Positions 1-12,311 of a stretch of DNA of 64,000 nt are shown here, piece by piece. Source of the DNA: Phellopilus nigrolimitatus (lineage: Eukaryota > Basidiomycota > Agaricomycetes > Hymenochaetales > Hymenochaetaceae); NCBI GenBank assembly GCA_021029095.1, contig JAJOHG010000115.1:22718-86717 (forward strand). Reading direction: 5' to 3'. Each line of letters starts with the position of its first letter. Position 1 is the first letter of the stretch. The position numbers and the translations under genes are program-made. The notes beneath the pieces are model-generated. The model did not search any database. It saw nothing but the letters and a program-made list of their open reading frames with translations, and was not told the DNA's origin.

Positions 1-930
1 ATAATCCAGGTTGTCGATATTGAGACGCAAGGAGTGTAGCTCTGAAGGCCTCTGTTGAACGCATCAGCGGATCACGAACGAGCCGTGAAGGATACGCTTT
101 ACTGACCACGTGTTCGGAGTTTCTGGCCAGCGCAGGAAGCAACACCTTGAACGAGTCCTGTTCTCTCGTGTCGCGAATTGGCCCAGGAGCCTGAGCTGAC
201 GCTGTGTAGCTTCGCGTTGACGTTGAGGTCGTCATGGAAGACCGACGCGTCGGCAATGCGTGTCATGCTGTATCGTGCATATTCTCCCTCTCACGCATGT
301 AACTCGACTAAATCTGGCTTTTCTTTTTGCTACTCGAAGTGAGGATAGGCGGCATAATATAGCCTTGATTGTTATCGCGTTGGATGGCGCCTCAATTTGG
401 ACGTAGGAATGGTGGTGAAGTGATGTGCCAACGTCGGCCCAGGGTGCGTTTGCCAGGCTCGCACTCATGAAATAGGACCTTATTCGCAATCCCTTACATC
501 CTTCAAGTTAGTTTAGAACCATGGCTCGATGTTCTAGACGATGCAAGTTTGTGCGTTCTGGAGGGCACGTTCGCCGAGCACGTCGCTCTGTACGCCCCCC
601 GCCGTCTTTTTCGAACATGTCTGGCTCCAACGCGACATCTACAGCCCTGCCGACGATATCTTGAACGGACGCTAAGGCCCAGGACGAAAAGCTATCACTG
701 TCAGCCGCTTCTATGTAAAAAGTTATAATGATTAGCTAAGGGCGTCTACTGTAGTATCCACTCCACGTCATCCTCCTGGCCCGGATCCAAATGACGTTCT
801 ATCGTGCTCAAGCTGCTCAGCGCTCTTTATCATAAACACGTCGCTCCCGACAGCGTAGACCACACTCCTCCCCATCATCTCCCGCGACATCTATTCCTGA
901 TACGCTACCTCGAAAAGCTCAACACTATAT
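1..930. other. Gene-poor left edge
   Basis: I see no supportable gene here. Open frames are short and lack family motifs. The last part is the presumed 5' flank of the aquaglyceroporin that begins at 931. A short codon-like stretch around 530-590 could be a decayed fragment, but I cannot assign it to any family. Confidence 0.5.
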
Positions 931-2441
931 ATGTCTGTTTCCGACCGATCTACAAACACTACCGCCCACCACAGGTCCATGGACGAGGCCACTACCGCTA
1001 AGCCAGCCCTGCAGTCCGGCCATGACGCCGAGTACTTCACTAAATACCCAAATCGCTGGGCACGGCTACGGTGCGCATCTAGCTCTACGTTATTGTTTGT
1101 TCCGCGCTCACACTAATCAGGTCCATTATACGCGAACCCGCCGCAGAGTTCCTTGGAACTATGATCCTCACTATGTTTGGTACCGCGGGTAACGCACAGG
1201 GCGTCCTTTTTGACAACCCACAAGTGTCCGCCACGCCCGCCGGTGTACGTTGTTAAAACTCGCTTTAATCTTTCGTTCAAGAGCTTACCACTTGTGTCGT
1301 ACAGGGCTGGTTATCTGTCGCGTTCGGTTGGGGATTGGGTGTGTTGTTTCGTTTCATTCACTCAGTACAGATGGCTGACACTGTACAGGCACCGGACTCG
1401 GCGCATGGGTCGCCGCAGGCATAAGCGGCGGACACATCAACCCAGCGGTCAGCCTCATCTCCCTTGTCGCGTTTCCGACCGTAACCTTACTGCCTCCTCC
1501 ACCCATCTAGATCACGATCGCGCTCGCAACCTTCCGCGGCTTCTCGTGGCGGAAGGTCCCCGTGTTCATCCTCGCGCAGCTCCTCGGCGGGGTTGCAGGC
1601 GCCGCGATCACGTATGCCAACTACGTCCACGCGATCGACCTCGCGGAGGGCGGCCCCGGGTTGCGCACCGTCCCCGGCACCGCGTCGCTGTTCGGAACGT
1701 ATGCGGTGCGCCTCGATGTCCTTTATTTATCACTCATGTGAATGCTAAGAACGTACTTTGTTCAGCTCCCTTACATGACCAACGGTAAGCCAGAAAGTTC
1801 ATAGCGCTCTGTAACCAGTCTAATTTATAATCGTTCGTCCTTGCAGTCTCCGCCTTTTGGGATGAAGTGGGTGCTTCTCAAGATTCACGGCCTACCATTG
1901 CTTACAGATTCACACTTTCCTTTTCTTCCTAACAGTTTCTGGGCACCTTCCTCCTGGTCATGGTCCTCCTCGCGGTTACAGACAGGCGCAACGGGCCGCC
2001 GCCCGCAGGGCTCGTCCCGCTCGTGCTCTTCCTCGTCGTCTTCGGCGTCGCCATGGCCTTCGGCGCACAAACCCGTCAGTCTCCTCTTTCCCTTCTTTTC
2101 CCGAAAACAAAACCCGCTCACTGCCGCGCCCCAAAACCACAAACCGAAAACTAAACACAGGCTTCGCGATCAACCCCGCGCGCGACCTCGGCCCTCGCAT
2201 CCTCTCCGCGATGGCCGGCTACGGGCGCGCGGTGTTCACCTTCCGCCACCAGTACTGGCTGTGGTGCGGCGTGCTCGCGCCCATCCTCGGCGCGCTCGTC
2301 GCGGCTTTCGTGTACGATACATGCGTGTACACTGGCAATGAAAGCGTGATCAACCGCCCGAGCGCGCGTGCACGCGCACTGCACGCGCACGCGCCGGACC
2401 AACAGCATAAGCAGATGCTTGCAGGCACAGATATGGTTTAG
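931..2441 (+). CDS. Aquaglyceroporin (MIP family channel)
   Basis: This is a membrane channel of the major intrinsic protein family, expected to pass glycerol and water across the plasma or an internal membrane. Nine exons give 347 aa in one frame: 931-1070, 1121-1244, 1305-1338, 1389-1480, 1511-1705, 1766-1784, 1847-1866, 1936-2074 and 2161-2441. All introns are GT..AG and 30-86 nt long. Helix 1 reads [13 protein letters not shown]. The first pore motif is [10 protein letters not shown] (about residue 110-120) and the second is [12 protein letters not shown] (about 257-268). The Asp directly after the second NPA-R is the family mark of glycerol-conducting members. The C-terminal tail after the last helix is Ala/Arg/His-rich and not conserved. 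The start at 931 is the first in-frame ATG; a second ATG lies 16 codons later. Two exons of only 19 and 20 nt make automatic prediction error-prone. I see no stop or frameshift. Confidence 0.92.
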
Positions 2442-5187
2442 AAAATAGTAATAATAATACATGTAATATAAGATCTTTGTTCAAATTTCGCGCTCTCGAG
2501 GCCTCTCGTCCAGAGAAGATATTGTCCGGCTCAGCGGTGTAGCTCGTTATAGATGCAGATTGCGACGCAGACTGCCAGCAGCACGGAGGGAAGTCTGCGT
2601 GCACCGCTGCCGCTGCCGCCGATGCAAACGGCATGGTGCTCGTGAACGGCGGTTTAGGCATGCCCTAGGCCCACTTGCGGTGGGCTTGCGATGGTGCTTG
2701 CGCCATCCTTTTGAGTGTCTCTGTTTGATTCATGGGGCTTCGGGCGTCAAAATGGACGAGCTGGTTCATACTAAGTAAGTAAAAGGAAAACACATTCGGC
2801 GAGGCGTGTCGTAACGTGCCTCTGCGTCTATACCGCTCAATCCCATTTCTCTTATCCCTCCCGAGCTCTTCGAAGCCGATTGGAGACTGCCGATGTTGGC
2901 TGGCATGCGTTGACGAACTGCGTAAGTCCTCAGGTAAGGACAACATGACGCAAGTTAGTATTACAACAGTGTAAAGCCTCTTTTTGCTTTGCTCACTTGC
3001 ATAGAGCCGACTATCTCTCGGCGACGGCCTCCTGTGTCTTGATTCTGATTGAGGTTCGGCCTTGATACGAGAGCGTCGTGAAGCACGGAACCGAAGGGAT
3101 TGCAAACATATGCGTACTGCAATTCGGTATTAGAGCTCAGATACGCAAGACGTCACGAAGCCTCGGCGAAAGGAAGTGGACAAGACGCACCGAGAGAAAA
3201 TTTGGAGAAGACGAGCACAATGTCGGTGCCCTTGTATGACTGGCGTCTCGCACGCACGGGACGTTGATTGAATGACTATGGGTGCCTGAAAGAGCCCAAA
3301 GACGTCTCGCTCCGTATCTTGCCGTTCGTCAGACTAGGTTCCTGCCACCCGTGCTTGTCTGTGACCCGTCTGCATAGCATACAAAACTATGTGCGCCGGC
3401 ACGGGCGATAGCACGGCGTTTGTTATATCCACATCACTGCGAGTTGACGCCTGGTGCCTCAGTAACGAGCAGAAGCCTACTGTGAAGTCCAGAAAGGACA
3501 TTTTGCCCTGTCAGGCGCTGGTTTGACCCTCGTGTTCGCTCTAACAAAAGTTATTTAGAAAACTATGATGGGGTGCCGTTTTTGCTAGAGGACAGCGCTT
3601 CCTAAGCGAGGGGTGAGGGAAAGAGCGCAGTGAAGAACACGATGTTGACAGATGGCAGCCGAAGCTGGTCCAAAGGAAAATATTAACGTTGAGTCTTGCT
3701 TTCCTCTTTTCATTGAATTCGCCGGGGCTCGAGATACTTTTAAATGAGCGTCACGGAGAGAGACGATACGGACTCAAGGGTGTGAGGATCCAGTAGAAGC
3801 GGGGAAGACAGCGAAACACGCTTGAACCGCCACCGCCGCCGCCGCCCGCTCAAGTCGAAAATTGTTTATTGGTGGCCTTAGAATATCGATAACAAAGTGT
3901 AGATATATAGCTAAAAGGATGGCAAACGTATTCATTAAGACGTTCTAGCCAGAGGAGGGCAGCAGCAGGACTCACGAAATACAGAACACGCCATCAGCGG
4001 TCAACCCATATCTCGATTCGCTATTCCAACCAGCATCCAGCTTATCCATGCGCCTTTCCCTCTACATGGTCCTTTCACAACTTGAGCACACCCGCAGCAA
4101 TGCCGGCATTTGTGGATCGCGACGACACACTTGAGTCGTCGTGGCTGCTGAGCTTCGAGGCCGCCTCGGATGGGACATGTTGAAATGCGAGGGGCGAGGT
4201 CGCCAGCAGTCGCACACAGAGGGTTCCGTTTGTCCCGTTGGCGGTGGTGGGCCGTGGGCAAACGCGATAGATTGCAAGATACAGACCGTCAGCCTATATG
4301 CTACTTGCTTACTAATCTACCTGATATGTCCGTTACCCCGAAACAGTTTTTGAGGGTTCGCAGAAATTCCAACAGGACACACGGGTCGAATCGGCTGGTA
4401 GGGAGATCTGCTGCTACTGCAGATGAGCTCCGTCGAGGTCGATGCCGAAGTAGAGGAAATGCATTCGTCAGCGCTGTTTCTTGGGGTTTTTATGTAGCTG
4501 CCAGTGCCAGCAAGCAGGCAACGGTGGCACGCGTCTCGGCAGCGCACGCGTCTCGGCAGCGCCTTGCGCTCACGTGGCTCTGGAACAGTCCAGCGCTCTC
4601 ACATCTCGCAGCATCCGCTTCATCAGTCAAACAGCTCTGTATACTTCATCTCGCCTTGTATTCGAGTGTGCTTCTGTAAATATATGATTGCTCGTATAGT
4701 CAAAAACTCGCGTGCAGAATTCTGGGGAACAGTACGTCCCAAACTTTGCCGTGACGACTCGATTTGATTGACTTCCGTAGTCAATAATAACTCTGGTAAG
4801 AATTTTTCATTTATTTCTACTCGCTATTAACTCTTAAAAACAGGTCCTTTTGTCTTTATACTCCTGGGAACCCGTCAACTTCAAGCATTTTCACAGGGAG
4901 TCATGTTCCATGCGCTATTTTTTCTTCTTATGGTGCTTTTCCCTCGGGCTCTTGCCATTATCTCCTCGTTTACCTCGTTATTCGGATCTCTTTGGGGGGG
5001 GGGGGGGGGGGGGCGCGGCTTGTCATCGCGAAGTATAGTTGAAGCCTAGACACTATGATCTCACAGAAAACCCGACGCATCTCAGTGAGTCGTGTAGTTC
5101 ACGGGAAGCCAAGAATCAACGGTAACACCAGCTGTGAGCCTTTATCTCCACGAAGCCCGATATCTATCCCTGAAACACTTCTCATCA
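2442..5187. other. Gene-poor intergenic region
   Basis: No coding region can be supported in these 2.7 kb. It holds a short CCG microsatellite near 3830-3850 and a 20-base G run at 4994-5013. The first part is presumably the aquaglyceroporin 3' UTR. Short open frames on both strands have no motif and no splice-consistent continuation. Confidence 0.5.
4994..5013. repeat. Poly-G homopolymer (20 G)
   Basis: An uninterrupted run of about 20 G residues sits in otherwise mixed-composition intergenic DNA. Such runs are length-unstable and are also common sites of sequencing error, so the exact length is uncertain. Confidence 0.9.
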
Positions 5188-6103
5188 TGCTAGCCCTCTT
5201 CCCTCTTCTTGCTTTCCTACTAGCTATTGCGATCGCCTCTCCTGTAATCGAGGCGTGCGTCAGAGCATAGATACGAGCGTGCACTGCGGGACATTCGACT
5301 TCGGGCCGTACACACTCTTCCTAAACCAATTCGGCATGGCTGGTGCGACGAGTGGCACCCAATGCGCCCACATATCGGCACTAAGCGGGACGACGGTTGC
5401 ATGGGCGACGAACTAAACATGGACGGGCGGCGATGGCGTAAAGAGCCTCACGAATATCAACCTGGACGCGAACATTGGGAGACAGCTGAGCGCGATTTCC
5501 AGCTTGTCCGTGACTGATCTTCACAGCTCTTTCTGAGTACTCGCATCACTCGCCTTCTGACCTGTGTCATGTTGTTACCAGACGACTTGGGAGTGGTCAT
5601 ATGACCTCTCGAGCGATGCCGTCGCCGACGTTGGTTACAATCCGTTCACATCTACGTCTCCCACGGGCGAAAATATGAACGAGATTATGGTCTGGCTTGC
5701 GAATATCAATGCTGGCCCTATTTCTGCGACTTTTGGTGTGGATGGCCAGCCCGTGCCTGTTGTGTCGAACATCAGCCTTGCGGGACAAACCCGGTAAGTA
5801 CTAAACAAGAATCATTGCGATCATCATGGATGGATGAAGATTGACTTCTCCCGCAAATTCTAAGGAACCTCTTTTCGGTTCGAACGGCGCAAATGATGTG
5901 TTCTCGTTTCTTCCGAATACTGCCGGTGCAACGATCCAGCGCTTCAGCGCAGATATCAATGATTTCCTGACAGTGAGCATTTGAACTTGCTCAAGCCTAC
6001 AGCCGCTCACTTATACATCATCCAGTTCCTCGTCGAGAATCAAGGCCTTCCGAGATCGCAATTCTTAAGATTTGTCGTTAAGCCTTTTTATTTTATAATA
6101 TAA
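5188..6103 (+). pseudogene. GH12 endoglucanase/xyloglucanase, broken
   Basis: The parts of a secreted glycoside hydrolase family 12 protein, which cuts beta-1,4-glucans such as xyloglucan in plant cell walls, are in order. A hydrophobic signal peptide starts at 5188 (MLALFPLLAFLLAIAIAS). The GH12 blocks follow: CGTFDFGPYTLFLNQFG, TWTGGDGVKSLTNI, QLSAISSL, then after an intron TTWEWSYDLSSDAVADVGY and NEIMVWLANINAGPIS, then GSNGANDVFSFLP and FSADINDFLT, and a last exon at 6026-6103 with FLVENQGLPRSQFL. Two lesions break it. The signal-peptide frame and the enzyme frame differ by one base near 5259, with no room for an intron. A TAA at 5414-5416 replaces a codon just before TWTGG. The C-terminus also ends early compared with the family. 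I infer a recent pseudogene; a sequencing error would have to occur twice to save it. Confidence 0.75.
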
Positions 6104-9100
6104 TGAACATTATACACTTTGAGCGACAATTACAGACATCATTTTTACAGCTGGAAAACAATCCTATCGCCTCGAAGATCTCAAAATCCAAGTAGTGCGA
6201 GCGCTGTGATCTGGGTACATGGCAGCCACTCTTATCGAAACGAGAAACATCACACCTGAGGAGCCGTTGAGAGTGCATGCGAAAGGTGTGGGGTGTGGGA
6301 GTTGAGGACTCGTACAAGTGTTGAGTTGATATGGAAATGTCGTATTGCGCCGATACTCTCCATCTATCCCCATCTGCTATAGAAAATCTGCTATAGAAAC
6401 TACCGCTCCAATTCCAATCGCTTTCTATTGTTGCGTGCATTGGAAGACAATGGCGAGTGTCTATCTCTGCATCTAGAAGATGGATGACCCCGTGACTGTC
6501 CTACGAAGATGGACCGATAGTCAGATATAGAGCGCCTTCTTAGCTCCTATCTTTCTCATTTCGCACATCGCCGGCTCATCTGCTATATAGTCCTGGCATC
6601 ACACCCCATGCATGATGCTCATCCTCCACTCGACCGCGCGACACTCGAGGAGCCTTGATTCCATCCGCTTTCCCTGCTTTTGCAATTCTAAGCCCGGTTA
6701 ATTTCTCTTACGACACGGCCTTTTGACTGACGGGCTTTGTCTTATACATTCTTCCTGGCGCTTCCAGTGTCCGCCTACCGTATTGCACATCTCTCGTCTT
6801 GCAGTGCCGTGATTGCACGGTACGAGCATCCCAAACCTTTTGACGGCTTTCTACATCTAAGTGCCATATCATTTCTGTCGCTAGACCAGGTGGGAACCAC
6901 TTTCTTTTATTTGGTCAGTCCCGCCGTTCAGATATTCTCTTCATCGAGGCTTGCCTCCAGTCTCGCGCGTCTTGTGGCACAAACCGAGACTCGCCGAATC
7001 TTGTTCGATATGTGGGGATTGCGAGTTGCTATGCCCTCGCGTGTTCGCTAGATCGCGTTGCGATGCAATGGTGTGCTGTATCATGTTCTCTGCTTTCCTT
7101 CGCGCTCGCCATAATCCTCGAACTCCAACCGTCGTCCTCGCGCGTTGCGTGATACCTAGAGTCGGCTATCCAGCTGTGCCGTTGCAAATAATGAGGGTTT
7201 CTGCAGTCGACTCTTTATGCGTAGTGCGTACTCTGCGCGAGGTTGATTGACTGATCTTGTGGGGTTCAGGAACCGTGGACTACTCGTTGTCCGTTTTATG
7301 TATTTTATTACATGTAATATGAGAAATTCGCTGAATGAATACACTCCAATGCACCGGGCTCTCGTTCGTCAGAACAGTTGAAACGAGCTTAAAATGCTAT
7401 AGGAGACTATGCGATTGCGACATGCATCGTTCTCGAACTCACACACGGCATCAATGATTTCATAAACTCCGTTCTACTTGTTTATATAAGAAACACTACA
7501 TAACATAAACATCTACGAGCAACAATTAACGCGAAGTCAAAGGGCCGGCGCAAACGACCGTCAATATAATTCCGATACATCCCTTATAACCACCCCGGCT
7601 ATGAGATTTTAAGCTTCGAACGAAAGCCGCCCCCGCAAATACTCAGGAATGGTCAAGTATAGCTATGGACACTTTGTCGGCCCGCACACGCTAGCACGGG
7701 GTGGGTGTCGGGACGGTATGAGTCGGAGGAGCAGGACATGCGTGTGTGCGTCATAGACCCACCCAACAGCAAGATCTTTCGATCCCAGCGACAACGCCCT
7801 CGCTTGTCAAACTCCGCAGAACTGCTCGACCTTGCACAACAAGTGCCGCATACAGAGAGCACCTTGAGAAAACGTAAGACGGACCTGATTGCAAGGACTT
7901 TAATTCGCTGGAGGGATGGGTGCAGCGACTTGTACGGCTGCGAGGTGGTATGGGGGAGAAATCGCGCGATCGGGGTCATGTGAGTCAGCTGACCGCCCCT
8001 AAACTGCTTCTGCTGTTTGAGTTTTGAAGTCACTATACGACTGTCGACGACTCACGTCGAGCTGGCGACTCTCGTAATTGCGCGTCGTGCGCGAATAAGT
8101 TTCTATCCAGTACCAGACCGTCTAGAATGTAGATGGTGCAGGATTGAAAGAGTTTTCTCGCTCCTGTGAGTCCCTGTGTCATCCTTTCGTGCACATACTT
8201 TCAGCTGAGCCTCTCCCTTGCACGCTCTACGTAATCGATCTCCCGATTGTAGAAGCTCGGATTGGGCGGAAATTGCGCGTGTGCCGCTGCAAATTAGTAC
8301 TGATGACTGGCGACGCATCCGATAAGCTAACTAATTTCTCTATATTTCCTACACTGACGGGGTCTTTTCTTTGTCTGCAGTGCATCATGCACTCACCCAA
8401 ATACCGCGAGCCCGTCGTACGCTGGCCCCGATCTCCCTGCACCCGCTTCTGGATTTGCAATGTAGCCATGGAAGTCACGTGTTCTTTCTCGCAAAGCGGG
8501 CTTGCATGAGCTACACTGTTGATTTTCTGGATGGGCGTGCGGGCCGGCTGGGGCGGACACGATGAGGCTGGCGGTGGCGACTCCGCGGGTGCGGTGAGTG
8601 AAGTGCGAACCCGCGATACGCACGTAAGTGACGAACATGCCGTCGATCGTCCGTATAAATTGACGCGCTTCGTTCTCCCGCTCGGGCTAGACCTTTCTAT
8701 CTTCTTTTCTTCGTCCTTAGTTCACTGCGAAGATATTTTTCTGGGAAGATGTACCTTGTTTCTAAAATTCCGCGCCGGCCACAGTTCGCGACACGCGCCT
8801 TGAACAACGCGTTGGACTTTGACAGTTCAACGGCGACTTGAAGCTCTCATTGGACTGCTCGGGAAGCGTGGGTATTTAGTAAAGTACGGAGACCCGTATC
8901 CCGTTCGCAGTAATAGCGGGCGATTCCATTTTCTCTTCATCTAGGTAGGTAGGCATACATTGCGCCTTGCTCGTCGAATGTTAGGCTCATCTACGTTTCA
9001 AAGTTTTTCTTTTCTATGTTTAATATGTCTGCGTGCGGTGTTCATCTCCACTCCCGTCCCCCGAGTTCATCTGTACGCCGTATAAATTAATCGGATCAGC

Positions 9101-9192
9101 CGACCTGCATCCGATATTCACATTGATATAGTCAAATATCTAGTAAATCGACTTGGACTGGACTGGAGGATTAGGGAGATAAATCGTGTTTG

Positions 9193-9384
9193 GAGCTTGG
9201 GATAAATTAATTTGTCGCTAGTCGCGCCGCACCTCGATGCTTTTGATGATTTTTGTTTAGCTCGCTCTATCTACTTGCTTGTGTTTGTTCTGATAATTCA
9301 ATCTAATCTTCCGGCTAGAAAACAATTGGGTGATGTACAACACTGAACTGCTAGGGTGCACATTCAAGCTCTCGCGAACGGAAC
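9193..9384. repeat. Diverged copy of SDR 3'-flank segment
   Basis: This stretch aligns in the same orientation with 12358-12567, just downstream of the SDR stop codon. Shared blocks include GATAAATTAATTTGTC against GATAAATCAATTTGTC, then TTGATGATTTTTGTTTAG against TTTAATGATTTGTTTAG, and CAAGCTCTCGCG near the end. Immediately upstream, around 9155-9180, a GGACTGG-containing stretch weakly resembles the last SDR exon. It may be the tail of a deleted SDR paralogue or a dispersed repeat. Confidence 0.6.
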
Positions 9385-10406
9385 CCGTACCCACACTGCA
9401 AGCTACCCGATACCGTCGTGGATGCGCGCTGGCTAGCCTTGACAAATGGTATTTATTTGAGAGTGAGAGAACAGGTGTGAGGCGGAACGGCAAGGAAATC
9501 GGTGTCGTGAATCAGCAGGGATCTGCAGAAAAACAAATGGCGAGCAGACAGCATCTCTTACGACAGACCCATCAAGCTTATCTGTCGAGAGAGACTAACG
9601 CACGAGGCGCGCATACCTAGGGAAATAGGCAGACAATGCAGACTCACACATCGAAGATCTGGCAGGCTGGTTGCGACGGCCGTGAAAGCCAAGTTGAAAT
9701 CGGAGTTGAATGCCTTCTGCATGAGCAGGAAAACTCGATTAAATCTGCTGCGAAAGACGCGAATCGCAAGGTTTATGGTGTGTGTGCGGGGCGTGCGATG
9801 ACCGCGGAGCGCGTCGAGCCTACGAGTAGATCGTTCACTCTTCAGCATCTCCTTGGCTAGATAATTGCGTATATAAAAAATAAATAAAAATACCGTATGT
9901 ATATGCCGTGCATCAAAACGACACAATTATTTTGGGACTGAGCTGGGTACCAGAATCGTGAAAACAGAGGCAAGAATAAAGCCCTTCTGTCAGCTTTCTT
10001 ACAACTACTTCGATGACTCTAGTGCATAGCGAGCGCAACAGAGAGACGCTGCTTCTACCGAGGATAATTGTAGGGGAAGGGGAAGCCCGTGTGTCTCGGA
10101 GGCTAGTGGCGCGGCCTTACACCTTGGTCTTGATTGTGAATGGGCGTACAGGAGAGGGCATGCATAGGAAAGATTTGCTAGTTGGTACAGTTGGGAAACA
10201 AAATAACACTGAACACGATGCTCTTACTCAAACTCACCGAGTTCCTATGTTTATCTTTATCCCTGAGCTGCTAAGCACCTATAATTCATCTCTCGGGCAC
10301 CGTACCGAGCCGGAACAAGTTTTGGGACAAGGAGAGAACGAATGCGACTCACGCTTCGGTGCCTACGCAATGGTGAATACGGAGTCTGGTGCAACAACTT
10401 CCCAGC

Positions 10407-10545
10407 TTTGCAGAAGCATATGCCATATATATTTGCAAAGTGATTTGGAGAAGTGGTTTGCAGGAGTCTCTGCAAAGGTTATTTGCAAGAAAGTCTTTGC
10501 AGAAAATGAATTGCGGAAGTCTTTGCAAAGTTATTTGCAAAAGTT
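10407..10545. repeat. Cluster of TTTGCAAAG-like motifs
   Basis: At least seven variants of TTTGCAAAG, TTTGCAGG or TTTGCAAGA occur within 140 bases, at irregular spacing of about 10-30 bases. TTTGCAAA is its own reverse complement. This may be a degenerate short tandem repeat; no function can be read from it. Confidence 0.55.
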
Positions 10546-10802
10546 CTAAGTACGAGCCAACAGTCACCATTGGAGTTAAATTTGCCTTAATGTACAAGGT
10601 CGTTTTCCGCCTCACGTAGCAATGAGCCTCATGCCGAGACGTTGCGCTCGTGACGGCTCGCCCGAACACACAACCGGAGTGCATGCGGAGAGGAGGTCCG
10701 CGGACTTGCACTCCAACAACCGATGCAAAGTATGCCAAAATTTTATGCGTTATGCATTAAACATTATGCAACCGAATTATCCGCCTCCCAAATTGCTAAC
10801 CC

Positions 10803-10847
10803 TATGCATTATAACATTATGCATTATAACATTATGCATTATAGCAA
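10803..10847. repeat. 15-bp tandem repeat with ATGCAT cores
   Basis: Three head-to-tail copies of TATGCATTATAACAT, the last diverged, lie 27 bases upstream of a TATA box. A further partial copy with the same core lies near 10751-10770. The palindromic ATGCAT core therefore recurs at regular spacing just before the SDR promoter. Confidence 0.85.
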
Positions 10848-10873
10848 TTGCAATCCTGGTCCCGCTAAGTAGG

Positions 10874-10881
10874 TATAAATA
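10874..10881 (+). promoter_or_regulatory. TATA box of the SDR gene
   Basis: TATAAATA lies 45 bases before the SDR start codon at 10926, a normal distance for a fungal gene with a short leader. The ATGCAT repeat array lies just upstream and is a candidate upstream element. Confidence 0.6.
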
Positions 10882-10925
10882 TTTGAGATGCTCTTGTGTA
10901 ACTTTATACTTTTCTCCTGTTTACT

Positions 10926-12311
10926 ATGGCTTCATCATTCATTAGCGAAAGCTGGCCCCCAAAATCACACTTCAACATCAAGGACATCCCTAACTTACGT
11001 GGCAAGGTCGTCATCGTCACCGGCGGATACAGCGGTATCGGCAAGGAGACCGTGAAGGTCAGTAATAGTTTTTATTTGTTTCTTGTATTTGACTCAAATG
11101 TATTTCTTGGGTACTTATACGCCTTTCCATTGCATCATTCTAGGCTCTTCTAGAGCACAATGCAACTGTCTACATCGCAGGCCGTAGCGAAGACAAGGCA
11201 AATACGGCAATAAAAGAGCTGAAAGAATTTTCAGACAACAAGCCTGTGTTCCTGCAGCTCGACCTGGCCAACCTAGACTCCGTTAGCAAGGCCGCGAAAG
11301 AATTCTTGAGGTACGCTATTGAGAGTTTTTAGTCATTCAATAAGCACTGACCTCGTCTACTTCGTTTCATGCAGGAAGGAGAAGAAGCTACACGTGCTGT
11401 TCAACAATGCGTACGTCTACAAATAGGCTGCCTATTTGCTGAATTCGAGTTATAAAATCCTGTCATTCTCCAGAGGCGTCATGTATCCCCCTGTGAGCAA
11501 GCTCACGGCTGACGGTTACGACCTGCAGTTCGGGACCAACGTTATCGGTAAGTATGTCCGTCGTCCCCAGATGCTTTCTTTGCATCCAACTCCTTGTCTA
11601 GGCCCCTTCTACTTCACAAATTTGCTGCTCCCTGCGCTTGAGGAGGGCGCGAAGAAGGATGGGATGGGGCGCGTGGTGACGACTTCGTCAATCGGCCACA
11701 CAATGGCACCTGCTATAGACTACGAGACGCTCGTGGACAACCCCAAGCGCCTGGAGCTCACCACGCATGAACTGTACTGTCAGAGTAAATTGGTAGCGTG
11801 TTCTTTCTCGGTTTTCTGTGTCTTGACTGAAACCATGTATTGCTAGGCAAACGTGATGTTCGCGCGTGAGCTGGCAAGGCGCTTTGGAAACAAGGGCATC
11901 GTATCGACATCGTGCAACCCAGGTGAGCGTATATACACAGAAATATGTATGGTATCCTCATGATTAACTTCCGTCGAATTCAAAGGAAACCTACGGACAA
12001 ACCTCCAGCGACACACAAGCGGGATACAGAAGATAATCCTTAACTTTATCTGCCATCCAGCAAGTCTAGGCGCGCTCACGCAGTTATGGGCAGGCACATC
12101 GTCTGAAACTCGCGATTTTAACGGCAAGGTACGCGTGCAATTTCACTCCTAGACGAAGACAGGCGTCTGATTCCTTTCTTCCTCTGCTATTCAGTATCTT
12201 ATCCCGTGGGCACGCGTCGGCAAAGCATCAAAGGAGGCTACGAATGACGCGGAATGCAAGAAGCTGTGGGACTGGCTGGATGAGCAGATCAAGAAGGCGC
12301 AGTCGTCCTGA
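10926..12311 (+). CDS. Short-chain dehydrogenase (retinol-DH-like)
   Basis: This is an NAD(P)-dependent oxidoreductase of the classical short-chain dehydrogenase/reductase family, of the kind annotated in fungi as retinol-dehydrogenase- or WWOX-like. Eight exons give 311 aa: 10926-11057, 11144-11310, 11375-11410, 11474-11547, 11602-11792, 11847-11922, 11986-12128 and 12195-12311. The cofactor motif TGGYSGIG is at residues 32-39, NNA near 110-112, the catalytic serine lies in VVTTSSIGH, and YCQSK (Tyr195, Lys199) completes the active site. All phases are consistent and no lesion is visible. The true substrate cannot be read from the sequence. A TATA box lies 45 bases before the start. The 3' flank carries a segment repeated at 9193-9384. 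Confidence 0.9.

Larger units (their letters stand above)
6104..10925. other. Gene-poor region with repeats
   Basis: I find no gene in these 4.8 kb. It contains one copy of a diverged segment shared with the 3' flank of the SDR gene (9193-9384), a cluster of TTTGCAAAG-like motifs (10407-10545) and the promoter of the SDR gene at its right end. The open frames of up to about 180 codons have no recognisable domain and no consistent splice structure. Confidence 0.5.

Noticed and set aside
10013..10549. A 178-codon frame upstream of the SDR gene
   Set aside because: Its C-terminal part is only the translation of the TTTGCAAAG motif cluster; the rest has no motif.
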